This document shows positions 1 to 5,538 of a stretch of 5,538 nucleotides of DNA, one piece after another. Each line of letters opens with the position of its first letter. Position 1 is the first letter of the stretch. The notes below the pieces were generated by a model. The model saw only the letters and a program-made list of their open reading frames with translations. It was not told where the DNA came from and made no database searches. A program made the position numbers and the translations under genes. The DNA comes from Bdellovibrio sp. ZAP7. Lineage in GTDB: Bacteria > Bacteroidota > Bacteroidia > Flavobacteriales > Flavobacteriaceae. The stretch lies in assembly GCA_943324165.2 (NCBI GenBank), contig CALPKO020000123.1, positions 1 through 5,538 of the forward strand. The letters run 5' to 3'.

Positions 1-639
1 CATTACGCCAATTTTCTCTCTCAACTGGTTGATAAAAAACACGGTACAATTGGTTTTACTAATTGTTCCAGTTAATTTCCTTAACGCTTGCGACATCAAA
101 CGAGCGTGTAATCCCATTTTAGAATCACCCATTTCTCCTTCGATTTCACTTTTTGGAGTAAGCGCAGCAACCGAGTCAATTACCACAATATCGATTGCTC
201 CAGAGCGAATTAAATTTTCTGCAATTTCTAAAGCTTGTTCACCATTATCTGGCTGAGAAATTATTAGATTCTCAATATCAACGCCTAATTTTTCAGCATA
301 ATTTCTATCAAAAGCATGCTCCGCATCAATAAAAGCGGCTATCCCACCGGCTTTTTGAGCTTCAGCAATTGCATGCAAAGTTAAGGTTGTTTTTCCTGAA
401 GATTCTGGTCCATAAATTTCAATAACGCGACCACGTGGATAACCGTTTACACCCAAAGCCAAATCTATACCAAGCGAACCTGATGGAATTGCTTCAACTT
501 CAACAATTGCTTTGTCGCCCATTTTCATAACGGTTCCTTTTCCGTAAGTCTTATCTAACTTATCTAGCGTAAGTTGTAATGCTTTTAACTTTGCTTCTTT
601 TTCGGAATTTCCTTTGTCCGAAGTTTCTTTTGCTGCCAT
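1..639 (-). CDS. recA: RecA recombinase, N-terminal part (C-terminus beyond left edge)
   Basis: RecA is the ATP-dependent DNA strand-exchange protein of homologous recombination and repair; it forms filaments on single-stranded DNA in the cytoplasm. Reading leftward from ATG at 639-637 gives 213 residues, still open at base 1, out of about 335-350 usual for the family. Visible landmarks are the Walker A loop GPESSGKT (77-84, K83 and T84), the DAEHAFD segment with catalytic E107 (E96 in E. coli), adenine-stacking Y114, the Walker B strand around IVVIDS (151-156), and [12 protein letters not shown] (202-213), which runs into DNA-binding loop L2. Numbering is shifted by +11 from E. coli because of a Lys/Glu-rich N-terminus. 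An in-frame TAA lies directly before the ATG, so the start is fixed. The gene diverges from the acyltransferase. The part seen has no frameshift or missing key residue. Identity is certain; only the L2/C-terminal half cannot be judged. Confidence 0.98.
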   Translation of the reverse strand, partial: MAAKETSDKGNSEKEAKLKALQLTLDKLDKTYGKGTVMKMGDKAIVEVEAIPSGSLGIDLALGVNGYPRGRVIEIYGPESSGKTTLTLHAIAEAQKAGGIAAFIDAEHAFDRNYAEKLGVDIENLIISQPDNGEQALEIAENLIRSGAIDIVVIDSVAALTPKSEIEGEMGDSKMGLHARLMSQALRKLTGTISKTNCTVFFINQLREKIGVM

Positions 640-662
640 TTATATAAAGGTATAATTTTGAG

Positions 663-692
663 TAAAAATACTTATTTTTTTTTAAGAAACAA
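663..692 (-). promoter_or_regulatory. Candidate recA promoter (Bacteroidota type)
   Basis: On the minus strand, TTG (692-690) is followed after exactly 19 bases by TATTTTTA (670-663). This matches the -33 TTG / -7 TAnnTTTG layout of Bacteroidota housekeeping promoters except for the last base of the -7 box. Transcription would begin near 656-659, leaving a leader of about 20 bases before the recA ATG at 639. A second TTG directly upstream (695-693) gives an alternative 22-base spacing. The spacer is very A-rich. I saw no LexA-like palindrome here, but did not search exhaustively. Confidence 0.45.
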
Positions 693-749
693 CAATCACT
701 TTTAGTTAATCTATTTTCGCAAAAAATCAATATCAAGGAAATACAAATT

Positions 750-779
750 TTAACACTTAAGATATATTTGCTATTTTTG
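750..779 (+). promoter_or_regulatory. Candidate promoter for the acyltransferase gene
   Basis: Two overlapping-class -7 boxes match TAnnTTTG exactly: TATATTTG (763-770) and TATTTTTG (772-779). The second has TTA at 750-752, 19 bases upstream, which is one base off the TTG expected at -33. The first has no recognisable -33 element. With the second box, transcription would begin around 784-787, leaving a leader of only 12-15 bases before ATG 799. Such short A/T-rich leaders without a Shine-Dalgarno site are common in this phylum. The AT richness makes chance matches likely, so confidence is moderate. Confidence 0.4.
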
Positions 780-798
780 TAGATTATTTTTATAATTA

Positions 799-1533
799 AT
801 GGAAAAAATCATCTCGTACCCAATTTCAGTTTTCAGCATGTTGCTGTTTTTATTGGCATTGGTTATTTTTCAGCCTATTCAATATATTTGTTTTAATATT
901 TTCGGTTACCAAGCGCATAAGAAAAGCGTCGATTATTTGAATTTGATTTTGATGAGAATTGGTCATTTGTTAGGAAACACCTACGAATTTAATAACCGAG
1001 AATTGATTCCTAAAGGAGTTCCTATTATTTTTGTGGCCAACCACCAAAGTTTGTATGACATTGCGGGAATAATTTGGTTTCTAAGAAAATTCCATCCTAA
1101 ATTTGTAAGCAAGAAAGAACTAGGAAAAGGAATTCCGAGCATTTCCTTCAATCTGCAACATGGCGGTTCTGTTTTAATTGACAGAAAAGATCCAAAACAA
1201 GCCATTCCTTTAATTAAAGGGTTGTCTGAATATATCGAAAAAACCAATCGTGCGGCAGTCATTTTTCCTGAAGGAACACGCGCCAAAAATGGTCAGCCAA
1301 AAGAATTTGCGCACAGCGGATTAAAAATTTTATGTAAATATGCGCCAAGTGCCTATGTCGTCCCAATAACAATAAACAATTCTTGGAAATTTGTTAAATA
1401 CGGTTTTTTGCCTTTTGGTTTAGGAAATCGCCTTATCTTTACAGTCCATAAACCTTTGGCTGTGAAAGATTATGAGTTTGAAGAATTAATTAAAATAACA
1501 GAAGAAACCATCATCAATGCAATAAAACCATAA
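799..1533 (+). CDS. PlsC-type 1-acyl-glycerol-3-phosphate acyltransferase family protein
   Basis: This is probably a membrane-bound lysophospholipid acyltransferase that transfers an acyl chain from acyl-ACP or acyl-CoA to lysophosphatidate to give phosphatidate. The 244-residue length fits the family. A hydrophobic N-terminal segment (about 8-30) would anchor it in the inner membrane. All four family blocks are visible: NHQSLYD (81-87, catalytic H82 and D87), GGSVLIDRKD (122-131, block II with R129), FPEGTR (156-161, block III, substrate phosphate binding), and VVPITINN (187-194, block IV). An in-frame TAA six bases before the ATG fixes the start. It diverges from recA and lies 44 bases upstream of an acyl-ACP desaturase, supporting a lipid role. 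The family also includes acyltransferases for ornithine or glycine lipids, and sequence reading alone cannot decide the acceptor, so no gene symbol is given. Confidence 0.9.
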   Translation: MEKIISYPISVFSMLLFLLALVIFQPIQYICFNIFGYQAHKKSVDYLNLILMRIGHLLGNTYEFNNRELIPKGVPIIFVANHQSLYDIAGIIWFLRKFHPKFVSKKELGKGIPSISFNLQHGGSVLIDRKDPKQAIPLIKGLSEYIEKTNRAAVIFPEGTRAKNGQPKEFAHSGLKILCKYAPSAYVVPITINNSWKFVKYGFLPFGLGNRLIFTVHKPLAVKDYEFEELIKITEETIINAIKP

Positions 1534-1552
1534 ATCAAATTTTAATTGATTT
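1532..1552 (+). terminator. Weak stem-loop overlapping the acyltransferase stop codon
   Basis: AAATCAA (1532-1538) pairs perfectly with TTGATTT (1546-1552) around a 7-base loop, and a T follows at 1553. The 7-bp stem has one C-G pair and only a short T-run, so it would be a poor terminator. It may attenuate read-through into the desaturase gene or be a chance product of AT-rich sequence. No clear promoter lies between it and the desaturase ATG at 1578, which favours co-transcription of the two genes. Confidence 0.22.
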
Positions 1553-1577
1553 TAACCTCTAAAACAATAATTAAAAA

Positions 1578-2567
1578 ATGTCAATAAAAAATATTCGTCT
1601 CGAAGTAATGCAATTTCTAGAAGAAAAAGTAGAAGGATTTGTCGATCAATTTTTAATCCCTGTTGAAAAAATTTGGCAACCTACAGATTTTTTACCCAAT
1701 TCAGAAAATGAAAATTTCTTTGAAGAAGTAAAAGAATTAAGAGAAATCGCTAAAGATTTACCATATGATTTTTGGGTAACCTTAGTTGGTGATACAATAA
1801 CAGAAGAAGCACTTCCAACCTACGAATCGTGGTTGATGGATGTTGATGGAGTTGGGCAAGTAGAAGCCAATGGTTGGTCGAAATGGGTGCGCCATTGGAC
1901 AGGTGAAGAAAACCGTCATGGTGATTTGTTGAACAAATATTTATACTTGTCTGGCAGAGTAAATATGCGCGAAATCGAAATGACCACCCAACATTTAATT
2001 GCCGACGGATTTGATATTGGAACTGGTCGTGATCCTTATAAAAACTTTGTTTACACCAGTTTTCAAGAATTGGCAACATATATTTCTCACAACCGCGTTT
2101 CGCAATTAGCTAAGTCGTATGGCGACAACAAATTGGCTAAAATTTGTAAAATGATTGCAGGTGACGAAATGCGTCACCATCATGCTTACAGTGAGTTTGT
2201 AACCCAAATCTTCAAAGTGGATCCAAGCGAAATGCTTTTGGCGTTCAATTATATGATGAAACAGAAAATCGTAATGCCAGCACAATTTTTGAGAGAATCT
2301 GGCGAAAAAATAAGTTCTGCGTTTCTAAATTTCTCCGATTCAGCACAGCGAATTGGTGTTTATACTGCCAATGATTATGTGGAAATCATGCAAAAACTTA
2401 TTGAAAAATGGGAAATTGAAAATTTAACAAACCTAACAGACGAAGCAGAAAAAGCCAGAGATTATTTGATGAAATTGCCAGCGAGAATGGCAAAAGTATC
2501 AGAAAGATTGGTTATTCCTGCAGAATCTCAAGTTTTTAAATGGGTTCAGCCTGCATTAGTGCGATAG
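1578..2567 (+). CDS. Soluble acyl-ACP desaturase (di-iron, plant stearoyl-ACP desaturase family)
   Basis: This cytoplasmic oxygen-dependent enzyme inserts a double bond into a saturated acyl-ACP, with electrons from ferredoxin in characterised relatives; the product feeds membrane lipid synthesis. The 329 residues match the mature family length. All six di-iron ligands of the castor enzyme can be placed by motif and spacing: E76 (in TEEALPTY), E111 and H114 (EENRHG), E164 (YTSFQELATYISH), E197 and H200 (DEMRHHH). The 53- and 86-residue distances between ligands equal those in the plant protein. There is no signal peptide or membrane segment, which excludes the membrane-bound histidine-box desaturases. 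An in-frame TAA at 1572-1574 fixes the start, and the preceding sequence is A-rich with no Shine-Dalgarno site. It follows the PlsC-type gene by 44 bases and is followed by a strong stem-loop, suggesting a two-gene lipid operon. Double-bond position and chain length cannot be read from the sequence. Confidence 0.95.
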   Translation: MSIKNIRLEVMQFLEEKVEGFVDQFLIPVEKIWQPTDFLPNSENENFFEEVKELREIAKDLPYDFWVTLVGDTITEEALPTYESWLMDVDGVGQVEANGWSKWVRHWTGEENRHGDLLNKYLYLSGRVNMREIEMTTQHLIADGFDIGTGRDPYKNFVYTSFQELATYISHNRVSQLAKSYGDNKLAKICKMIAGDEMRHHHAYSEFVTQIFKVDPSEMLLAFNYMMKQKIVMPAQFLRESGEKISSAFLNFSDSAQRIGVYTANDYVEIMQKLIEKWEIENLTNLTDEAEKARDYLMKLPARMAKVSERLVIPAESQVFKWVQPALVR

Positions 2568-2587
2568 GATTTGATAAGTTTTAATAT

Positions 2588-2632
2588 AAATGTTGATTTT
2601 TAAAGTTATTACTTTTTGAATCAACATTTTTT
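2588..2632 (+). terminator. Intrinsic terminator-like stem-loop after the desaturase gene
   Basis: AAATGTTGATT (2588-2598) and AATCAACATTT (2619-2629) are perfect 11-base inverted repeats. The 20-base loop holds a second small stem, AAAGT (2602-2606) with ACTTT (2611-2615), around TATT. The right arm runs into six consecutive Ts (2627-2632). It begins 20 bases after the desaturase stop, the usual place for a terminator. It also ends only 14 bases before the HD-domain ATG at 2644, so it could instead act in that gene's leader. GC content of the stem is low, as expected in this genome. Confidence 0.65.
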
Positions 2633-2643
2633 AATTTTTAAAG

Positions 2644-3297
2644 ATGAGCAACGATATTTTAATTCAAAACACGGTCGAATTTGTTAAGCAACAACTTCAA
2701 AATGCGGAAGGGGGACATGATTGGTTCCACATAGAAAGGGTTTATAAAATTAGTTTATTGATTGCGAAAGAAGAAAATTGCGATTTATTGGTAGTGCAAC
2801 TTGGTGCTTTGTTACACGATATTGCGGACAGTAAATTTCATAATGGCGACGAAAATGTGGGTTCAAAAACAGCAAGAACTTTTTTAGAAAATCAGAAAGT
2901 AGAAGAAAATATCATTCAAAATGTAATTGATATTATAGAAAATATTTCTTTCAAAGGTGGTAATTTCAACAAAAAATTCACTTCCATTGAACTTGAAATT
3001 TTACAAGATGCTGATCGGTTAGATGCTATTGGCGCAATTGGAATTGCAAGAACATTCAACTACGGCGGATTTAAAAACAGGGCAATTTATGACCCAAAAG
3101 TTCCGCCAAATCTGACAATGACCAAAGAAGAATACAAAAATAGCGAAAGTCCGACATTGAATCATTTCTACGAAAAATTGCTTTTACTCAAAGACAAAAT
3201 GAACACCCAAACTGCAAAAAAATTAGCGGAAAAAAGACACGCATTCATGCAGTTATTTTTAGAAGAATTTTATGCTGAATGGAATGGCGATAAATAG
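2644..3297 (+). CDS. HD-domain phosphohydrolase (YpgQ/YedJ-like)
   Basis: This is a cytoplasmic metal-dependent HD-superfamily phosphohydrolase. Its closest recognisable type is Bacillus YpgQ and E. coli YedJ; YpgQ is reported to be a dNTP pyrophosphohydrolase, but substrate assignment here is inference. The 217 residues match this subfamily. The HD signature is intact: H29 in GGHDWFHIERV (23-33), the H58-D59 doublet in LLHDIADSKF (56-65), and the distal Asp in QDADRLDAIGAIGIART (121-137, D122 or D124), a block typical of this subgroup. The N-terminus (1-20) is a plain helix without signal peptide. An in-frame TAA at 2632-2634 fixes the start. The gene stands behind a terminator-like stem-loop with no clear promoter of its own, and its stop lies 4 bases from the stop of the convergent gene. 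Metabolite repair or nucleotide-pool cleaning is a plausible role. Confidence 0.88.
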   Translation: MSNDILIQNTVEFVKQQLQNAEGGHDWFHIERVYKISLLIAKEENCDLLVVQLGALLHDIADSKFHNGDENVGSKTARTFLENQKVEENIIQNVIDIIENISFKGGNFNKKFTSIELEILQDADRLDAIGAIGIARTFNYGGFKNRAIYDPKVPPNLTMTKEEYKNSESPTLNHFYEKLLLLKDKMNTQTAKKLAEKRHAFMQLFLEEFYAEWNGDK

Positions 3298-3301
3298 CCG
3301 A

Positions 3302-3946
3302 TTACTCTGCAACAGTTAATTCTAAATTAATTTCTTTATAATCAATTAGTTTGTGCTCTACTTTATTGCCTGAAAGTGCAATTTCACTTCCTTTTGTGAT
3401 TAAACAATTTTTATTAAAAAATAAATTTTCATGAGATTCAAACGGGTGGAGGCAGCAAACTTTATACGCAAAAAATAAATTCAATGGCATGTCTTTATAT
3501 TCGAATTGAAATGTCATTTCGCTTCTTCGTTTTTTAGCATTTTTATAGACGTTCAATTCCATTTTTTTCACTTCTTCTGCTGATTCAATTTCTTTAAAAT
3601 CAAATACATAATTTGCAAAATTTGAAGCCATTAATGATTCATGCTTTTTTGTAAACTGAAAAATAAAATTGAATTTTGATTGTCCATTGACCTTTTTTTC
3701 TTCCACCTTGAAATGATGTGATTTTAGGTTTTTTATATCATATAAATTTGCCTCTAAATTTCCTTTTTCATTATAGAGAAACAAAAAATAACTATTATTA
3801 TTGGAATTAATAAAACAAGAATTCTCTCTAACCGTACCTAATGACACTATTTTATTAGAGTAACACGCAAAACTATCAAAAGTGAAAGTTTGTGCTTTCA
3901 ATAAATTGAGGTTTAAAATAAATAGCAACAATAAAATTTTCTTCAT
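3302..3946 (-). CDS. Unrecognised small secreted protein
   Basis: I do not recognise a family. The 214-residue protein starts with a clear Sec signal peptide: MKK, a Leu/Ile-rich core (4-16), and a probable cleavage after KA at 18, leaving Q19 as the mature N-terminus, as is common in flavobacteria. No lipobox and no further membrane segment is seen. The mature part is rich in Asn, Lys, Phe and Tyr with alternating hydrophobic/polar stretches (52-70, 91-98, 144-163, 197-213), suggesting mostly beta structure. It has five cysteines (28, 44, 164, 165, 181), which might form disulfides in the periplasm or outside. No T9SS-type C-terminal sorting domain is evident. It is the second gene of a minus-strand pair, 21 bases after the lipoprotein stop and in the same frame, so it probably shares that promoter. 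A role alongside the lipoprotein is inference from position only. Confidence 0.75.
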   Translation of the reverse strand: MKKILLLLFILNLNLLKAQTFTFDSFACYSNKIVSLGTVRENSCFINSNNNSYFLFLYNEKGNLEANLYDIKNLKSHHFKVEEKKVNGQSKFNFIFQFTKKHESLMASNFANYVFDFKEIESAEEVKKMELNVYKNAKKRRSEMTFQFEYKDMPLNLFFAYKVCCLHPFESHENLFFNKNCLITKGSEIALSGNKVEHKLIDYKEINLELTVAE

Positions 3947-3967
3947 AATTATAGTTTTTAAAGATGA

Positions 3968-4711
3968 TTATTTTATTTTCAAATAAGGTTTTATCTCCTC
4001 AAATGTAAAAAGCAATTCTTGTGGACCTTGTGCATAAGAAGCGCATTCATAGGTGTTGTAATGCAAAAGCAAACCATTTTCAATAAAGAAGAAATTTATC
4101 GGCAATTGAAATTCTTCGTCATCAAACATAAAACCAGTGGCATTTATTGGTGCATTTTCTGGAATCTTATATTTAATTCTAAATTGCTTTTCCGCGAAAG
4201 TTTTAAAAACATTTACATCATTAAACAGATCTTTGTTTTCGATTGTTTTTCCATTACTTGGATTAAAAATCAAAGAACGAATGCCTTGATAACCATGTGC
4301 TCCGCCAGTAAAACTATAATGTTTCAATTCAATATTTAAAATAGAATCCGTTTGGTATTTTACAATTCCTTCGATTTTGGCCTCCCAACCAAAAACATCT
4401 TTTGGGTTTTCTTTTTGTATATCTTCATACGCTTTTATAAATGCAGTCAAAACGCCATCATAATCAGCAGAAACATCTGGTTTGTCTCCAAAATAAATGA
4501 TTTCTTTCACCACAGAAAAAACTTTTTTGTTAATGCTATCTGCAACGATGGGCAAATTTTCAGCAAACGGAATCCTAACAATCACTTCTGGACAACCTTG
4601 CTTGCATGGCAAAGTTGTTTTCTTTTCATAAATTTTGTCTGAAAAAGTCAATTCGTTTTTGCAACTAGACAACAATAGAACTGCACTGAACAATATAAAA
4701 AAATGCTTCAT
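3968..4711 (-). CDS. DUF3298-type lipoprotein (RsiV C-terminal-like domain)
   Basis: This is a probable envelope lipoprotein of 247 residues. The signal is MKHFF, a hydrophobic core (5-14), then the lipobox LSSC with the lipidated cysteine at C17. Residues about 30-125 resemble the N-terminal part of DUF4163/DUF3298 proteins. The C-terminal part (about 126-245) shows the DUF3298 hallmarks: YSFTGGAHG (132-140), FNPSNGKTI (149-157), the KDLF turn (160-163), a FFFIENGLLLHYNTYE strand pair (207-222), and a final FTFEEIKPYL (236-245). DUF3298 is also the extracellular domain of the Bacillus anti-sigma factor RsiV, which binds lysozyme, but this protein lacks RsiV's cytoplasmic and transmembrane parts. 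C36 and C40 form a CxxxC pair; C223 is the only other mature cysteine. An in-frame TAA upstream (4720-4718) fixes the start. It leads a two-gene unit and diverges from the transsulfuration gene. The domain assignment is good; function is unknown. Confidence 0.85.
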   Translation of the reverse strand: MKHFFILFSAVLLLSSCKNELTFSDKIYEKKTTLPCKQGCPEVIVRIPFAENLPIVADSINKKVFSVVKEIIYFGDKPDVSADYDGVLTAFIKAYEDIQKENPKDVFGWEAKIEGIVKYQTDSILNIELKHYSFTGGAHGYQGIRSLIFNPSNGKTIENKDLFNDVNVFKTFAEKQFRIKYKIPENAPINATGFMFDDEEFQLPINFFFIENGLLLHYNTYECASYAQGPQELLFTFEEIKPYLKIK

Positions 4712-4729
4712 AAAAAGTTAATTTATTTA

Positions 4730-4759
4730 CAAAGGTAATTAGTTGCGTTTTGGTTTAAA
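4730..4759 (-). promoter_or_regulatory. Candidate promoter for the lipoprotein/secreted-protein pair
   Basis: On the minus strand TACCTTTG (4737-4730) matches the -7 consensus TAnnTTTG exactly. The -33 position at 19-base spacing reads TTT (4759-4757), one base off TTG. Transcription would start around 4723-4726, leaving a leader of about 12-15 bases before ATG 4711. This element lies inside the spacer and upstream flank of the opposite promoter, so the two would compete for polymerase. Confidence 0.45.
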
Positions 4760-4779
4760 GAAATTAAAAGGTAAATTTG
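4750..4779 (+). promoter_or_regulatory. Promoter for the transsulfuration gene (full Bacteroidota consensus)
   Basis: TTG (4750-4752), a spacer of exactly 19 bases, then TAAATTTG (4772-4779) fits the Bacteroidota -33/-7 consensus at every defined base. Transcription would start near 4784-4786, leaving a leader of about 21-23 bases before ATG 4807. That leader is too short for a riboswitch such as a SAM aptamer, so any methionine control would have to act at the DNA level or elsewhere. Confidence 0.68.
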
Positions 4780-4806
4780 TAAACTATAAGTAATTATTAT
4801 ATCCAA

Positions 4807-5538
4807 ATGAAATTCAATACAAAAGTTATTCACGGCAACCAACACCACGACCCTGCAACTGGTGCGGTTATGCCACCCGTTTATCAAACTTCCACCTTTG
4901 TTCAATCTAGTCCAGGAAAGCCTTTGAATCCTGATTACGAATATAGTAGGGCAGCAAATCCTACACGTTCAGCTTTAGAAAATGCTTTGGCTAGTATAGA
5001 AAATGGCACTAGAGGTTTGGCTTTTTCTTCTGGGTTGGCAGCAACTGATTGTATTTTGCGTTCCTTTAAAGCTGGAGATGAAATTATTGCAATGGACGAT
5101 TTGTATGGCGGAACCTACAGAATGTTTACAAGAATTTATGCCAATTCTGGTATAAAGTTTCATTTTGTCGACATGACCAATTTAGAGCAATTTACATCTT
5201 TAATCAACGAAAATACTAAATTGGTTTGGGTTGAAACACCAACAAATCCATTGATGAAATTGGCTGATATTGCAGCAATCGCAAAAATTACAAAAGACAA
5301 GAAAGTGCTGTTCGCAGTAGATAATACTTTTGCAACGCCCTATTTACAAAAACCACTAGATTTAGGTGCTGATATTGTAATGCATTCTGCCACCAAATAT
5401 TTAGGAGGTCATTCAGATGTGATTGCTGGCGCATTGATTGTTAAAGATGAACAATTAGGCGAACAATTGCATTTTCAACAGTTTGCCACTGGTGCGACGC
5501 TTGGTCCAATGGATGCCTTTTTGGTTTTGAGAGGGATA
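4807..5538 (+). CDS. Cystathionine gamma-synthase/gamma-lyase family PLP enzyme, N-terminal part
   Basis: This is a cytoplasmic transsulfuration enzyme of the Cys/Met-metabolism PLP family. It either joins cysteine to an activated homoserine (synthase, MetB) or splits cystathionine (lyase). The frame runs 244 residues from ATG 4807 to the right edge, out of about 380 expected. Cofactor residues are all visible: Y46 and R48 (YSRAANPTR, 46-54), the SSGLAAT phosphate-binding loop (74-80), Y100 (DDLYGGTYR, 97-105), D172 (VDNTFATPY, 171-179), and the Schiff-base lysine K197 (SATKYLGGHSD, 194-204). FATGATLGPMDAFLVLRG (226-243) is also family-typical. An in-frame TAA at 4780-4782 bounds the start, and this ATG is the first one. 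The missing C-terminal third carries residues used to separate synthase from lyase, so the activity is left open; O-acetylhomoserine sulfhydrylase is less likely given the length and motifs. It has its own consensus promoter. Confidence 0.95.
   Translation, partial: MKFNTKVIHGNQHHDPATGAVMPPVYQTSTFVQSSPGKPLNPDYEYSRAANPTRSALENALASIENGTRGLAFSSGLAATDCILRSFKAGDEIIAMDDLYGGTYRMFTRIYANSGIKFHFVDMTNLEQFTSLINENTKLVWVETPTNPLMKLADIAAIAKITKDKKVLFAVDNTFATPYLQKPLDLGADIVMHSATKYLGGHSDVIAGALIVKDEQLGEQLHFQQFATGATLGPMDAFLVLRGI

Noticed and set aside
29..256. 75-codon open frame on the plus strand
   Set aside because: It lies wholly inside recA on the opposite strand, has no recognisable product, and RecA is unmistakable in the other frame.
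981..1286. 101-codon minus-strand frame inside the acyltransferase gene
   Set aside because: It overlaps all the catalytic motifs of the PlsC-type protein and shows no family features; it is an opposite-strand shadow.
1750..2079. 109-codon minus-strand frame inside the desaturase gene
   Set aside because: It is opposite to the di-iron ligand region of a complete desaturase and has no recognisable domain.
2635..2647. 13-base match TTTTTAAAGATGA shared with 3955-3967
   Set aside because: A short AT-rich word; one copy covers the HD gene start, the other spans a gap between minus-strand genes. There is no consistent context, so chance is the best explanation.
3286..3300. Possible small hairpin GGC...GCC at the junction of the convergent genes
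   Set aside because: Only three base pairs form reliably and no T-run follows on either strand, so it cannot be called a terminator.
4019..4642. Two plus-strand frames (106 and 96 codons) inside the lipoprotein gene
   Set aside because: They are rich in Phe, Ile, Asn and Trp, as expected from reading an AT-rich gene backwards, and the minus-strand protein has a lipobox and DUF3298 motifs.
4780..4806. Possible SAM or other riboswitch ahead of the transsulfuration gene
   Set aside because: The predicted leader is only about 20 bases and AT-rich, far too short for a known aptamer.
4723..5163. Two short minus-strand frames (60 and 62 codons) over the divergent promoter region and the transsulfuration gene
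   Set aside because: Both overlap the clear PLP enzyme or its promoter on the plus strand and lack protein-like features.

Overview
The window looks like chromosome from a member of the Bacteroidota, most likely a Flavobacterium-like Flavobacteriaceae. The DNA is AT-rich. Start codons are preceded by A/T-rich sequence instead of purine-rich Shine-Dalgarno sites. Several promoters match the Bacteroidota pattern (-33 TTG, about 19 bases, -7 TAnnTTTG). There is also a typical flavobacterial signal peptide and a lipoprotein signal. The genus is inferred from protein style and promoter type, not from a database match.

Layout, left to right. (1) 1-639, minus: the N-terminal 213 residues of RecA, with the rest beyond the left edge. 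(2) A divergent intergenic region of about 160 bases with a candidate promoter facing each way. (3) 799-1533 plus: a PlsC-type acyltransferase. (4) 1578-2567 plus: a soluble di-iron acyl-ACP desaturase, 44 bases downstream and probably co-transcribed. (5) A strong stem-loop with a T-run at 2588-2632. (6) 2644-3297 plus: an HD-domain phosphohydrolase of the YpgQ/YedJ type. (7) Converging on it with a 4-base gap, a two-gene minus-strand unit: a DUF3298-type lipoprotein (3968-4711), then an unrecognised small secreted protein (3302-3946). (8) A compact 95-base divergent region with overlapping promoters. (9) 4807 to the right edge, plus: the first 244 residues of a PLP-dependent cystathionine gamma-synthase/lyase family enzyme.

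How the genes relate. The acyltransferase and desaturase make a plausible membrane-lipid pair: one makes unsaturated acyl-ACP, the other attaches acyl chains to a lipid precursor. The lipoprotein and secreted protein form an envelope or export pair of unknown role. RecA, the HD protein and the transsulfuration enzyme are housekeeping genes with no evident link to these pairs.

I see no mobile element, CRISPR array, tRNA or rRNA, and no gene-sized stretch without coding. The region reads as ordinary core genome. The least explained part is the exported-protein pair at 3302-4711. I found no convincing new multi-gene system.
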